DNA from: Mesotaenium endlicherianum
Taxonomy: Eukaryota; Streptophyta; Zygnematophyceae; Zygnematales; Mesotaeniaceae
DNA length: 64,000 bases
Direction: 5' to 3'
Assembly: GCA_009602735.1 (NCBI GenBank)
Contig: WELA01011136.1
Span: 1,363,813-1,427,812 of the forward strand
Shown: positions 43,953 to 55,300 of the stretch, piece after piece
Numbering within the stretch: position 1 is the stretch's first letter
Layout: each line of letters begins with the position of its first letter
The notes under the pieces: model-generated
The model's database searches: none
What the model saw: the letters and a program-made list of their open reading frames with translations, nothing else
What the model was told of the DNA's origin: nothing
Position numbers and translations under genes: made by a program

Positions 43953-45390
43953 ATGGCGTCCATTGCCATCTCAGCGGTGGACAACAAGAGCAACGACAAC
44001 AAGTCCAACGCTGATATCAGTAGTAAGAATGCGAAGGTTATTTCTTCCTCTGTTGTCTTCAAAAAAGTCTCAATTGCACAGAATTATGGCTCATCATTCA
44101 GAGTTGTACCTCCTGCAGTCTTGTGATGAGAGTCTGAGCCTTGAGCAGAGACACAAAGCCTTGGATTGGCATGCCTTATACAAAGGGCTTGAGGAAACTC
44201 AAGAATGCTTCAGAAGACAGGCCCTTGAGGAGCAACGAGCCGAGTCGAGACTGATACGGGGGAGGCAGGCAGTAGAAAACTTGAGGCCTTGGTTGGCGGA
44301 AGGTAACACTATGGTGGTAAAGTTTCACAAGCACAAGGGCCTGAGTTTGTGGAAGTGGAGTGAGAAGGTGAAGGAGGGGGCCCGCTTAGCCATGCAAGAT
44401 ACATGATCTGTGCAACTTAAGTGCATGTGCAAAATGCCCTGTGTTGCTCAATTCCTTTGGTCCGCTTGTTAGCTTAACAGTGGCCCAACTCTCTCTCTTT
44501 CTCTCTCTCTCACCTGCTATTTGTATGTTTGCAATTATTGGAGCAAAAGAGGAGGCTAGCATCTCCGTTAACAGAAGCACCGGTGTGCAAGGGACCGGCA
44601 GAGAACCCCAATCTGTTCCCGGCCACAATTGCCAAGAAGAAAGGCAGAACTCCATGAGAGGTACACAGCCTCCTGACACCTTGAGAGCATGTGCATGCTA
44701 GACTGTCAACTGACTCTGCTTGTTGGCCACACGGTCTTAGAAAGGGCTTAAACTTCCATATTATGAGTGCAGGCATTCCACGCAAAAAGGAGGTTTCCAT
44801 TTCAGTCCCAATGTGGGGGAACAACAAGGACGGCTATGAACAGGACTGGGGAGATTGCAACAACAAGAAGTCTCTACAGAACAGAGACTCCGGCCTCAAG
44901 AAAGAATTTGTAGACTGTGCACATGGTGGGTAGGGGCAAAATTGGTAGTGTCTCACTTCATTTGTACTCCATCTGCATGCTCATGCACATTGTAGCAATC
45001 TCAAGCCCTCCTGTGTTGGCTGATAGATCACAAGCAAGGAAAGAGCAGGCCCTGTCAGCGCAAGCGACACTCTGATGCTGCAACCTGTGACTGTAGAGAA
45101 GAATACTCGGGAGGGAGGCTCCTGCGGTACGTATTCGACCAGTTTAAAAAAAAGGACGCCAAAATCCAAAGCGCCGCCACGTAGGAGGCCTCCAGCTAGG
45201 AAGTAGCCCAGACAAACAAGAAAATGAAGCAGGCTGCAACTTCAGTCGAGGGTTCCGCTGCTCCAACAACTAAGAAGAACCAGCAGCAAAAGGAACGCCA
45301 CGTGTCCTTCGTGGAAAAAAAGGACATGGCAACACAGCTCAGTAAGGCGAAGACAACAAGCTTAGGTGGGTAAAAGATCGATTGGACTCC
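43953..45390 (+). CDS. Second gene of the DNA transposon, multi-exon, unknown function
   Basis: Coding-like pieces lie on the plus strand: MASIAISAVDNKSNDNKSNA from ATG 43953 (just after an acceptor TTCATGCAG), then MAHHSELYLLQSCDESLSLE to ARLAMQDT (about 44094-44403), EASISVNRSTGVQGTG to QNSMRG (about 44551-44657, donor GTACAC), IPRKKEVSISVPMWGNNKDG after GTGCAG (about 44772-44930), and basic stretches KKRTPKSKAPPRRRPPAR and KNQQQKERHVSFVEKKD (about 45145-45360). Exon joins were not all resolved and it may be decayed. It is basic and low in complexity, so a DNA-binding helper comparable to TnpA of CACTA elements is possible. That is inference from position. Confidence 0.4.
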
Positions 45391-45759
45391 CTGCTGCACG
45401 CAAGTTCGTTGATGCACGCATATCTCAAGAGTTCGGCATTAATGGTGCACCTCTCGTGAAAATCTGCACAAGGGTAGGTCTACACATGATTGTCAGTTGA
45501 AAAAATTGGAGCGCTTGTGAGGGATGATAGCATGCCAAATATGGGGCCACTAAAAGATACATTGTCACCCGTTTCATTTGCACTGAGCAGACTTTGATTA
45601 TAAATCGAAGCCCCGAGAGCTGCGTGCTGTGGAGCTGCTTGCTGTGGACTGAACAAGGCGGGAGCAAGAGGAGTGCCAAAGGCCTGTGTACAATAAGAGA
45701 TGCTAAAAGAGATGCTCTGGCAGCATGTGTAGAGTGCTAATGCAACAGTATGGCGGAAT
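45391..45759. other. Gene-free stretch between the second gene and the right arm
   Basis: I see no coding signal beyond short frames. It is likely the 3' untranslated region of the plus-strand gene. Weak similarity to the inner edge of the left arm (ATGCTGCC) may extend the inverted repeat. Confidence 0.35.
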
Positions 45760-46304
45760 TATTTGTTGTAAGAAGATTTGGGGTACCAGAGTATATGGTA
45801 CAGGACCTCAACTTATACATTTTTTTTAATAAAATAAAGAAATAAAACTTTTGTCCACAGGTGCTGTTGTTAGTAACATACACTGATTCCATGATGCACA
45901 CCGCAAATTTGCTAGGCGCAGAGACTCCAATTGCTGCAGTGTAGAACACTAACACAAGTACACATCCATACTTTTTGATATTATGTTACTCTGCATTATT
46001 CGTCACTCAACTTGACACAACAACGCATGTGCATTGGATGAGGCATGAAAGTGATTCAATTTTCAAATCTTACTTTGACTGCATAGATCCCCAAGAGTAA
46101 GGAGGATAAAATGATGCTACTCTGTAGCAACAAGGCACCTACACCCCTAACACAAGCTTCTCAAAAGCGTATGTACAAATATTTGACTTAGACGCTAGTG
46201 CTGCAACTAATGTAACCTGCCCGTAAAACAATATGAAGTGTTGTACAAGGAGCTCATAAAGGGGCCTTGCAACAGTAAGGGCCACAAATGTACAACTATT
46301 AGTG
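45760..46304 (-). repeat. Right inverted arm of the DNA transposon
   Basis: This is the reverse complement of the left arm. Shared blocks include TACTCTGTAGCAACAAGG (46118-46135) and GGTACCAGAGTATATGGTAC (45782 onward). It ends in TATTAGTG, the CACTA-type terminus. Confidence 0.7.
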
Positions 46305-46350
46305 TCATGATTTATTGAGTCGAGGTTGCCGCACGAAACCGAGCTCCACA

Positions 46351-47186
46351 TGTGTGAACCATCAACCTAGGAAGACCGACTTTGCATAGACTTTACGCAT
46401 CCATTCGTTGACCTTTTCTCAATTTCCAAGTCACCAAAGTGTAGCGCGTCGAGTCACCTTCTGAATGGCACCGGTTTCGCGTCATTTGGTCAAGTATCGA
46501 GCGAGATATGAGCGATCTAGTCCGCGCCACCTACCGGTCCCTAGCGGAACTTTCCCAAGGCCTAATTTGTGACTCAATGTCCCCAAAAGTGACATTGTGG
46601 GCTCTTCGTGACCCCAAGCTTTGTGCGCACAAATCCGCGAGCCCCTTAGCCTACATAAGCTTTGCATTTCCATAGTATATGTGCATCATTGAGGCTATAA
46701 CTTGGTGACTGCATCACCTACTCCTAGAGGAAGCTTCCTCAATTTTCAGATCCACTTTTGAGGCGCTATCTAGGTAGAATCACCCAAGGTAAGCTCGGCC
46801 AATGAGGGACACGTAGCATATCCTACGCACCTTGCTTTGATTGGTTTGAGTTATGCTTAGCCTATAGGAGTGCTAGTACATGCCTTGTACACATTAGTGG
46901 ACATAGGAGAGCCTCCTAGAGTGACTACATGCATTGGATCCGCCGCATACCCCGCCGGATTTCCAGGAGTATAAATACTAGAGATGTCCCTAGAAGAGAC
47001 ATCTTTTAGAAGTCCATTATGCCAGGTGTAAGTAACAGAGATTATCAGTAAAATTTACACTTTTATCTCTCGTGTTTTCAAGACCACTAAGTTACTCTCT
47101 TGTGAAGAGCAAGCCCTCCAGGCTTCCAGTCACTTGAAGAACTTCACAAGTGGTGAGCAAAGTCACAGCTTACGCCCTTGCCACAG
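46351..47186 (+). repeat. 5' LTR of element E (boundaries approximate)
   Basis: It probably starts TGTGTGAACC at 46351. The piece CATTTGGTCAAGTATCGAGC near 46488 resembles GAATTTGGTCAAGTATTGAG in the A0 LTR. The right end is set near TTGCCACA without a second copy to confirm it. Confidence 0.4.
46970..46977 (+). promoter_or_regulatory. TATA-like box in the E LTR
   Basis: TATAAATA sits about 215 bases before the proposed LTR end, comparable to its place in the A0 LTR. Confidence 0.4.
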
Positions 47187-47539
47187 GACTANCAGGACTA
47201 CTCTGAAGATCATGATGAGCTTCCAGTTATCTTTTGGGCCATACTTCATTAGTTGTTTTCCTACCAGATTACAGTCTTGAGGTGCTCACTTTGGAACGTA
47301 CACTTCCCTTACTTCTAAAAGATCTCTCTTTGCCTGCAAGCAATTAGAACCTTCAGCATATGCCTACCCGTAGTGGGCTTGCTTATCAGCCATACTACGA
47401 AAGGGTTAGTGAAGAAGACTCAGACTCAGATCTCAGCACTATCACTGAACCCGCCGAAGAAGAGCAACCTGCTCTTCAACACACAGCAGTGGCTTCTGAG
47501 CCATCTCCCCAGTGGACTCACTACGATCTCTGATATCCC

Positions 47540-48118
47540 ATGGCAGGTGACCACGAGGTCAGGACTGACAGGTCTGCCTACCCCTTCAGCGGTAGGCCAG
47601 GCACCTGTGATTTGGAAGATACCATCTCGGAGTTTCAGGCTGACTTCGCGGCTGCAAAGCTCAAGACACCCACGCTGACTAAGCGCGACGTCTTCGACAC
47701 GCTTATGCGCTACCTCTTGCACGAGGCCCGCGACACCTTCCGTGAGAAGGAGGCCGAGCTCCGGACCCGCACTGAGCTTGTGGGTGACCCACCAGTGGCA
47801 ACCCTGCTAGCTGATCCAGTGCAAGCCTTCTGGAACATCCTGAAGACAGAGTTCCAGGCTGCAACTGAAGAGAAGGTGTACGAGCTGCACCATTTCTTCC
47901 GACGCAAGAATGAGACTATCCGCATGATGTACCGCCGCTTGGTGCACCTCCGCCGCGATGTCGGCACTGTCACTGACCGGGAGGCCGCGGAGATCTTCTT
48001 GCGCGCCGTCGAGCCGCGTCTGAGGGTGAGGGCCGTAGTCCCCCTCATCGACCGCCACGGTTCAGAGTATTCTCTGGAGCAGGCCTACCTCTCCGTTGAG
48101 ATACAGAGCTTGGCCGCC
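47540..48118 (+). CDS. gag: gag of element E, first part
   Basis: It starts MAGDHEVRTDRSAYPFSGRP. Capsid-like helices follow with FWNILKTEFQAATEEKVYEL, FFRRKNETIRMMYRRLVHLR and SLEQAYLSVEIQSLAA. The layout is that of a Ty3 gag capsid. Element N is inserted right after this segment, and gag continues at 54719. Confidence 0.65.
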
Positions 48119-48617
48119 TGTAGTGAAACAGATAGATAAAGTACTTAGTAGAATAGAATACTTTATTCAAGACAAGGATCTTTAAACACAAGTGGTAGCT
48201 TCTTGAAAGAGAGATGGCTTCTTGAAAGTTAATATATTTCTGGATTTTGGCAAGTACAAGAGTGATTCTGGAATGTCTTTCTATGTTCCAGCTCTTGTTT
48301 ATATATTTGTTACATAAGTAATTTCTAGGAAAGTGTATGTTGATGTGTTGGCACCCAACACATCCCAAAACTTGCCATCTCTTTCTAGAATAATGTACAC
48401 ATGTCCTTTTGACCTAAAAATGGCACATTTGACTTTTGCAACATGGAGTTCTTCTAGGTCTTTCCTCTAACTTCGAAAATGCCTTGGAAGGTTCAAAGGA
48501 CATGAACCAAGTTACTAGAGTACCTATTCACACTTGACTCCACACAATACTACTCCAAATATGTTTGAAAACATTAATATATATGCAAACTAATATATAA
48601 TAACTCAAATCACTATA
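48119..48617 (-). repeat. 3' LTR of element N
   Basis: On the plus strand it starts TGTAGTGAAACAG and ends near AAATCACTATA, next to a C-rich tract (CCCCCCCGAGAG, 48621-48632), which is the polypurine tract on the element's own strand. Confidence 0.88.
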
Positions 48618-49385
48618 TCACCCCCCCGAGAGAAAAAGCGACGTCTCGGCGCGTCAAGTTAGGTCTTACACATGTGGAGCAAAGTAGTCAACAGTTTCAA
48701 GTCAGATGCCACACATGTGAAGAGGACTAGTCAAAGGCGCCAAGTCAGGTGCTACACATGTAAGGTAGACTAGGCAAGGTCGTAGGTGGTGTGACCTTAC
48801 TGGCTAGCTACTCCTTCATGATAAAGAAAATTGTACAAGTTGGCCCAGAATCTGCCACAAACTCAAAAAATCATAGCGTCCACAGAACTGCTTCAAATTT
48901 GAAAATAAGAGTGCCAGACAAACCGCGTCGGACAACTCTACCGGGTCACCAAATTTGAGAGCATTCGAATTTCTGGAGTGTCGTTGAGAGCTGAGAGAGT
49001 AGGCACTCCTCCAAATCTGTGCAGAAACTTCTGAAACTCATAAGTCCTTCAATACTTCTCCAAATTCTGCAAAGTAAGTCTCAAAATGGGCGCTGTAAGA
49101 TGTTCTACCAGAGTCATGAGTTTCAAAGCATTCCAAGTTCAGGGGAGGGCACAATGTCAAAAGGCATATTCTGCCCTAACAATGCCAGCAGCCTGACCCC
49201 CTTCTACTTAGAGCATCATATCTCTCTCACCAGTGCTCCAAATTGAGCAAACTTGGACTCTAAATGACCGGCTACTCATGGACTACAGCCAGGTAAATTT
49301 TCAGAATTTATTATGCAGAGACCTATCACCAGTAGCAGTTTTAGTTTTCTGTCCAGAAACTGCGAGAAGAGAAGAGTGTCTAATG

Positions 49386-52300
49386 TCAATTTTTCCTCTT
49401 TCTTGTTCTTGCAGGCTGCCTCCAAGGGGTCTTCTGCTGCTTCTTGATGGTGGTAGGCTGCCTCCCTGAAGTCTTCGGGCTTTTAGTAGTGAGACTTGGG
49501 GCTGGTCCAAGATGGGGGTTGGCGGCATGGAAGCGCTTCAACTTTCTTTGAACTTTGTCAAGGTAGTGCGCCGCCACCCAACTATTCTCCGAATCTGGAT
49601 ATCCTTTCCACTTGATCAAGTATTGCTGCTGTCTCCTGAAATTTCTCATAGCCACTATGTCTTCCACTTTGTACTCCAAATGATCATCCACTATTGTTGG
49701 GGCTGGTGGGGTTGTCACACGTCCTGGGAACTTGTTGTCGGGTTGCACATACGGCTTGAAGAGGGAAGCGTGGAATACGGGGTCGACGTGCATAGTCTTG
49801 GGAAGTTCTAGCTTGAAAGCAGCGGGGTTGACTTGCTGGATAATCTTGAAGGGTCCCAAATACTTGGGAGAGAACTTGCTGCCGGCAAGCCTGTTGTTCA
49901 GGGAAATGTTCTTGGATGATAGTAACACGTTGTCACCCACTCTGTACGTAATTTCTCTTCTGGATCTGTTCGCCACTCTTGCTTGAGCATCTTGCGCGTG
50001 TTGTAGAGCTTTCTTCGCTGCTGTAAGGGCTGCTTCTAATGTCTCCATAAAATCTGTGGCTGCAGGTACTTCATCATGGCCAGCCGTGAAGCTCAGTGGC
50101 GTGGTCGGATGGAAGCCATAGTTGAGGAAGAATGGGGACTCTTGGGTAGAGGCCTGCGTAGTGTTGTTGTAGGCAAACTCGAGGGGGGTCAAGTACATGT
50201 CCCAGTCTTGCTCGAGGGTAGACACGTAGGCCTTTAGAGAGGTCTTTAGGGTACGTTTCATACGCTCGGTTTGCCCATCTGATTGTGGGTGGTAGGCAGT
50301 AGACAAATCCAGCGATGTACCCAAGTTCTTGAAGAGATTTTTCCAGAAATGGCTTGTGAATCTTGGATCTCTATCTGACACAATTCTTGATGGTAGTCCA
50401 TGGAGTCGGAAGATGTTGTCAAAGATGAGTCTTGCAAGTTGTGGTGCTGTAGCCTTAGTCGTCGTGGGAATAAAATGAGCCATCTTGGTAAGTCTGTCCA
50501 CCACCGTGAGTATTGCATTATGGCCTCGAGGTGTCACGGGCAAGTCCACGATAAGGTCCATTGAGATGTCCGTCCATTGTCTTTCGGGGATTGGTAGTGG
50601 TTGGAGGAGTCCTCCCGCCTTTTGGGATGATGGCTTGACTCTTTGGCATGTGTCACAGCTCCTGCAGTACTCCTTGACTTGCTTAGACATGCCTGGCCAA
50701 CAATAAGTCCTAGCTAGAACGCCCGTGGTCCTTAGGATTCCAAAGTGTCCTCCAAGAGGGTTGTCGTGTGCTTCTCGTAGAAGCAAGAGCCGGAGGTCTA
50801 TGTCATTAGGAACACATCTCTGGCCCGTATCTTGCCTCACCCAATAATTGCCTTCTTGCTTCTTGCATGGGTCCAAGGCTGCTTCTCCGTTCTTGTAGTA
50901 AGGGTCTCTTTCATAGGCGGCTGAAAATCGAGCTTCCAGATCTGTCTTCAGGGATGTCATCACGGCGTTTAATTGCAGTCTTGAGAGGGGGTCAGCCGGG
51001 TTTGTCTTGCCGGGCTGGTACTGAATCGTGATGTTGTATTGTTGCAAGTATCCGCTCCATCTTGCTTGTCTCCTTGAGAGATACGGCTGCGTCTGGAGGT
51101 GCTTTAACGCCTCGTGGTCCGTGGTGACCAGTACCTTGCGTCCTTCAACGTAGCAGCGCCAAACCTTCAAGGCATGTACAATCGCCAATGCCTCTCGCTC
51201 CGTGGTTGTATAATTTTGCTCGGCTGGATTTAGCTTCCTTGACTCGTAGGCGATGGGCTGCAGTCCCTTGCCTTGGTCTTGAAGCAGGATTGCTCCTATT
51301 GCATAGGAAGATGCATCGGTGATGACGTGGAAGGGCCAATCTGGGTTTGGACTTGGGAGTGTGAGCACCGAGGATGTGGTCAATCTTCGCTTTAACTCTT
51401 GAAATGCCTCCTCCTCTTTCTCGGTCCATGTATATAGCCTGTTCTTCTTGAGTAGATCTGTCAGGGGGGCTGCTATGTGCGAGAAGCCTTGGATGAATTT
51501 TCTGTACCAATTGGCAAATCCCAAGAATGACTGGAGTTCTTTCTTGGTCGTCGGGGTTGGCCATTCCTCCACCACCGTGGTCTTCTTGGGGTCTATCTTG
51601 ATGCCATCAGCAGTCACGTGGAGACCTAGGAACTCCACTTCTTATTTGGCAAACTCGCACTTTGACTCCTTTGCAAACAACTTGTTTTGCTTCAATACTT
51701 GAAGGACTTCTTTCAAGTGCCTCGCATGCTCTTCAAAGGTCTTACTGTAGATAAGGATGTCATCGATGAATACCACCACAAATTTGTCCAACATGGGCTG
51801 AAATATGGTGTTCATCATAGTCATGAAAGTTGCTGGCGCATTGGTGAGTCCAAATGGCAGGACCATGAACTCAAAATGTCCATATCTTGTCCTGAATGCC
51901 GTCTTCTCTATGTCCGGTTCTGCGATGCGAATCTGGTGGTAGCCGCTCCGTAAGTCAATCTTCGTGAAGTACTTGGCTCCAACCAGCCGGTCCATGAGCT
52001 CATCCATGCGCGGCAGCGGGTATCGATTCTTGATGGTGATCTTGTTGAGGGCGCGATAGTCCACACACATCCTCAAGGTACCATCTTTCTTCTTGACAAA
52101 TAGCACCGGGGCTCCAAATGGCGACTTGCTAGGTCGAATGAAGCCATGCTCCAGTAGCTCCTTGATTTGCTTCTTGACTTCGTCTAGCTCCGTGTATGAC
52201 ATTTTGAACGTAGGCCGAGAGATGGGCTTGCTTCCGGGCTCCAACTCTATCTTGTGGTCTACGAATCTTTTGGGGGGTAGGCCCTTGGGCAATTCCGGGG

Positions 52301-53051
52301 AGAACACTTCTTTGTAGTCCTCTAAGACTTCTTGTATCTCCTTGGGAACGGGGCTGCCTTCTTGACTCTCGATGTCTTTCTTGATGTCTTTTGGCGTGAT
52401 CAAGGCCAAAAGAAGCTCGTGTCCCTTCCTCACAAGTCTCTTGAGTTGGAGGGCGGACAATAGTATCTCGTGTGCCGGCTTCTGGATGTCTTGGGTCTGG
52501 ATATTCTGGATTGCGCGCAAAATACAGATTCTTGAAGTGATGTCATTCTTGATCTTGATAGTACCGGTCCTCCAATCAACTTGGGGGTTGTGCTTGGTCA
52601 ACCAAGGCGCCCCTAGGATGACGTCGTACTTGCCCAATTGCATGGGGGAGAACACTACTCTATCCTTGAAGGACTTGATAGAGAGTGCCAAGGGGTACGT
52701 CTTCTTGGAAGGGGTAGTATAGGAGAATCCATCGGGCATCATAATCTCCTCGTCGTGGTCAAGAGTTCGCATAGTAATACCGTGCTTGGTGGCAAAATCT
52801 GCAGCAATGAAGTTGCCTTGAGCTCCGCTATCCACCAAGATGTGGACCTTCTCTCCTCCAAGGTAACCTCTCAAACTCATTGGGGCTGGGACGTCGTCTC
52901 CAACGGGGGTCTCCACCTCACTTGGCGTGTTGCCTTCTTGTGAAGTGGGTCTTGGGGTGGTAGGCTCCTGGCCTACCGGCGCTGTCCGTTTTTTGACAAC
53001 TTTTTGGGGCATGAAAGTGCACGATGGCCCTTTTCCTTGCAATAAAAGCAT
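49386..53051 (-). pseudogene. pol: pol of element N: protease, RT, RNase H, integrase, chromodomain
   Basis: Protease [13 protein letters not shown] (about 52845-52807), RT with the FIDDILIYS active-site block (about 51776-51740), RNase H VITDASSYAIGAILL (about 51327), integrase HHCC and core blocks SDRDPRFTSHFW and HPQSDGQTERMKR (about 50760-50240), and a chromodomain with YLIKWKGYPDSENSW (about 49620-49575). The start of pol overlaps the end of gag, a common arrangement in the family. It has about one break. Confidence 0.88.
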
Positions 53052-54178
53052 AGTCCAGCCGTCATGAGAGCTTCTTTTTCAGTCGGAAGGAGTCTTGCTT
53101 TCACACCTTGCTGGTTTCTTGCATCATAAGTGTCATTGGAGGGTCTTCCACTCTTCCGGGCAGCCGCGGGGTCCTTTCTAATAACTCCGATTTCCATGGG
53201 TGTGGGTCCAGATTCGGATGTGGAAGGGGCTGCGTACACCCACGTTGCCGGAACTCGTGAAGATGGAGGCACGGAGTGCTTGAAATCCAAGGTATCCACC
53301 TTTTGGGCCACTTCAATGATCCTTGAGAAGTCCGTCAAGTCGCGTAATTCCACTTCCTTTGCCACCTTGGGCTTGAGGCCAAAGATGTAGCGGTCAATCT
53401 TCTCCTCGAGAGACATGTTGGGGATCTCAAGAGTGAGGGCGTGAAATCTGGATGTATACTCTTGAACGGACGTCGTTTGCTTGAGATGGTGGAGCTTTCC
53501 TCGGGCAATCTTCTCCGCATTGATGGGCATGAATTGCTTCTTGAGGGCCTCACGAAAATCTGCCCATCTTGCATATGATGGTGGGGGCTCTTGGCCGAGC
53601 ATGGGGTGCGCCATAGCTTGATATATAGCCGCTTGATAGTTACGCCACCATGATGTTGCTGCTCCTCTAAGTAAGGTAACGGCAAAGGGAACGTAGTCCT
53701 CCTCGGGTACTTCAAGGAATGCGAGGTACGTCTCCACTTGGTAGAGCCATAAATTCAGGTTGGCACCTTTCCCGGGGTTGAAAGTGTCGGGTTTGCCGGG
53801 CTTGATGAGTTTCCTTGCTCTCGTTGGCTCTTGTGGAGGCGCTTGAGCCGGGGCTGGATTTTGAGCATTGCTCGCAATAGGGGCAACCATGGCAGCCATA
53901 GCTTCTCTTGACGCTTGCACGGTTGCTTCATAGGTGGCCAAGCCCACTTGGTTGTGGACGGTCATTAGGAAGGCTGCCCACTCATTTGCGGGAACTCCTT
54001 GTGGTGGGGTCAACTTTGCTATAGCGGCTGCCACGGGATTTGACGGTGCTCCTCCTTGTGGTGCTTCTTGTTGTTGCAAATTTTCTTGAGTGGGCTCTCT
54101 CATCGGCGCTGGAGGAGGGTGTCTTGGAGAGGAAGGGCCTCCTTCGAAAGTTTGCTGTTGGTCTTGAGGATCGGCCAT
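52973..54178 (-). CDS. gag: gag of element N
   Basis: A 401-residue frame starts [20 protein letters not shown]. The N-terminus is Pro/Gln-rich. The capsid region has [20 protein letters not shown] and [18 protein letters not shown], and residues about 377-390 form one CCHC knuckle ([14 protein letters not shown]). It overlaps the start of pol. Fragment P carries a diverged version. Confidence 0.9.
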   Translation of the reverse strand: MADPQDQQQTFEGGPSSPRHPPPAPMREPTQENLQQQEAPQGGAPSNPVAAAIAKLTPPQGVPANEWAAFLMTVHNQVGLATYEATVQASREAMAAMVAPIASNAQNPAPAQAPPQEPTRARKLIKPGKPDTFNPGKGANLNLWLYQVETYLAFLEVPEEDYVPFAVTLLRGAATSWWRNYQAAIYQAMAHPMLGQEPPPSYARWADFREALKKQFMPINAEKIARGKLHHLKQTTSVQEYTSRFHALTLEIPNMSLEEKIDRYIFGLKPKVAKEVELRDLTDFSRIIEVAQKVDTLDFKHSVPPSSRVPATWVYAAPSTSESGPTPMEIGVIRKDPAAARKSGRPSNDTYDARNQQGVKARLLPTEKEALMTAGLCFYCKEKGHRALSCPKKLSKNGQRR

Positions 54179-54202
54179 CTTCTTGTGCTACCAAAGTGCC
54201 TA

Positions 54203-54214
54203 GCTCCGATACCA
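54203..54214 (-). promoter_or_regulatory. Primer binding site of element N
   Basis: Read on the minus strand it is TGGTATCGGAGC, one base inside the 5' LTR. It matches the initiator Met-tRNA site. Confidence 0.8.
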
Positions 54215-54215
54215 C

Positions 54216-54718
54216 TGTAGTGAAACAGATAGATAAAGTACTTAGTGAAATAGAATACTTTATCTATTCAAGACAAGGATCTTTGAACACAAGTGGTAGC
54301 TTCTTGAAAGAGAGATGGCTTCTTGAAAGTTAATATATTTCTGGATTTTGGCAAGTACAAGAGTGATTCTGGAATGTCTTTCTATGTTCTAGCTCTTGTT
54401 TATATACTTGCTACATAAGTAATTTCTAGGAAGGTGTATGTTGATGTGTTGGCACCCAACACATCCCAAAACTTGCCACCTCTTTCTAGAATAATGTACA
54501 CATGTCCTTTTGACCTAAAAATGGCACATCTGACTTTTGCCACATGGAGTTCTTCTAGGTCTTTCCTCTAACTTCGAAAATGCCTTGGAAGGTTCAAAGG
54601 ACATGAACCAAGTTACTAGAGTACCTATTCACACTCGACGCCACACAATACTACTCCAAATATATTTGAAAACATTAAAATATATGCAAACTAATGTATA
54701 ATAACTCAAATCACTACA
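54216..54718 (-). repeat. 5' LTR of element N
   Basis: On the plus strand it runs TGTAGTGAAACAG...AAATCACTACA, followed by the CCGCC duplication. The ends form the inverted repeat TGTAGTG/CACTACA. Confidence 0.93.
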
Positions 54719-55300
54719 CCGCCGCACGGAGCACCATTAACGATCGTGTGGGCTTAGCATCCACGGGCGTGCGCAAGGAGGCCTCAGTGCTGTCGTCTTC
54801 TACGACGCGCACGACGCCTGCCCGTCAGCCCCAGTCGCAGCAGCAGCAGCCTCAGCGCTCTCAGCTGCCCCAGCAGACGCAGCAGCGCGGAGCTACGCGT
54901 GGCCGCATTTCCATGGCTTCCACTACGAGCGATCCCTGCTGGTCCTGCGGGAAGACGGGCCACTCACGCCAGAACTGCACTCTTGCGCAGAATGGCAAGC
55001 CCGGCGACTGCACCTATTGCGGCAAGGCCGGCCACCTGCAGATCGTCTGTCTGCAGAAGAAGCGCGACGTCGAGAACGGACGCGCTCGCGACAGCCCTAC
55101 GCCGTCAGCAGGACAGCGAGGCGCACGCAACCCTCGTACGGGTGGCCGCCCCGCGATGACAGCAGTTGCGGCCACGACGGACGCCGCACTGGTGCCTGGA
55201 GCCGACTACTGCAGCTTTGACGACGTCAGCGACGCCCTCGTGGAGGCCAACGCCGAGATCGCTAGACTCCGTGGCCTCATCGACGTCGATAACTATGACG
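54719..55300 (+). CDS. gag: gag of element E, second part with two zinc knuckles
   Basis: The reading continues from the first part across the nested insertion. After a Gln/Pro-rich stretch come two CCHC knuckles, CWSCGKTGHSRQNC (about 54940-54981) and CTYCGKAGHLQIVC (about 55009-55050), then a short leucine-rich helix (DALVEANAEIARLRGLIDVD). Two knuckles contrast with the single one in C, D and N. Confidence 0.7.

Larger units (their letters stand above)
21015..46304 (-). mobile_element. CACTA/Tnp2-like DNA transposon split by retrotransposons C and D
   Basis: Leaving out C (8814 bp) and D (8622 bp) with their duplications gives an element of about 7.8 kb. Inverted arms of about 0.5 kb flank it (separate entries). 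A Tnp2-like transposase gene lies on the minus strand and a second multi-exon gene on the plus strand, with start regions facing each other. The right end reads ...TATTAGTG (46297-46304), the CACTA-type terminus. The left end in the matching place reads GCCTAATAG, one or two changes from CACTAATAG. No matching 3-bp target duplication was found, so the exact left end is uncertain. Confidence 0.6.
48119..54718 (-). mobile_element. Element N: chromovirus nested in the gag of element E, nearly whole
   Basis: LTRs lie at 48119-48617 and 54216-54718. The 5-bp duplication CCGCC is at 48114-48118 and 54719-54723. On the minus strand: primer site, gag, pol with protease, RT, RNase H, integrase and chromodomain. 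By hand the LTRs differ at roughly 15 of 500 positions, so it is fairly young. It has about one break. It is the same family as fragment P. Confidence 0.93.

Noticed and set aside
46305-46350. Target duplication joining the right end of the DNA transposon with its left flank
   Set aside because: The 3 bases after 46304 (TCA) do not match those before the best left end (AGG), and the left terminus has changed. I could not confirm a duplication.
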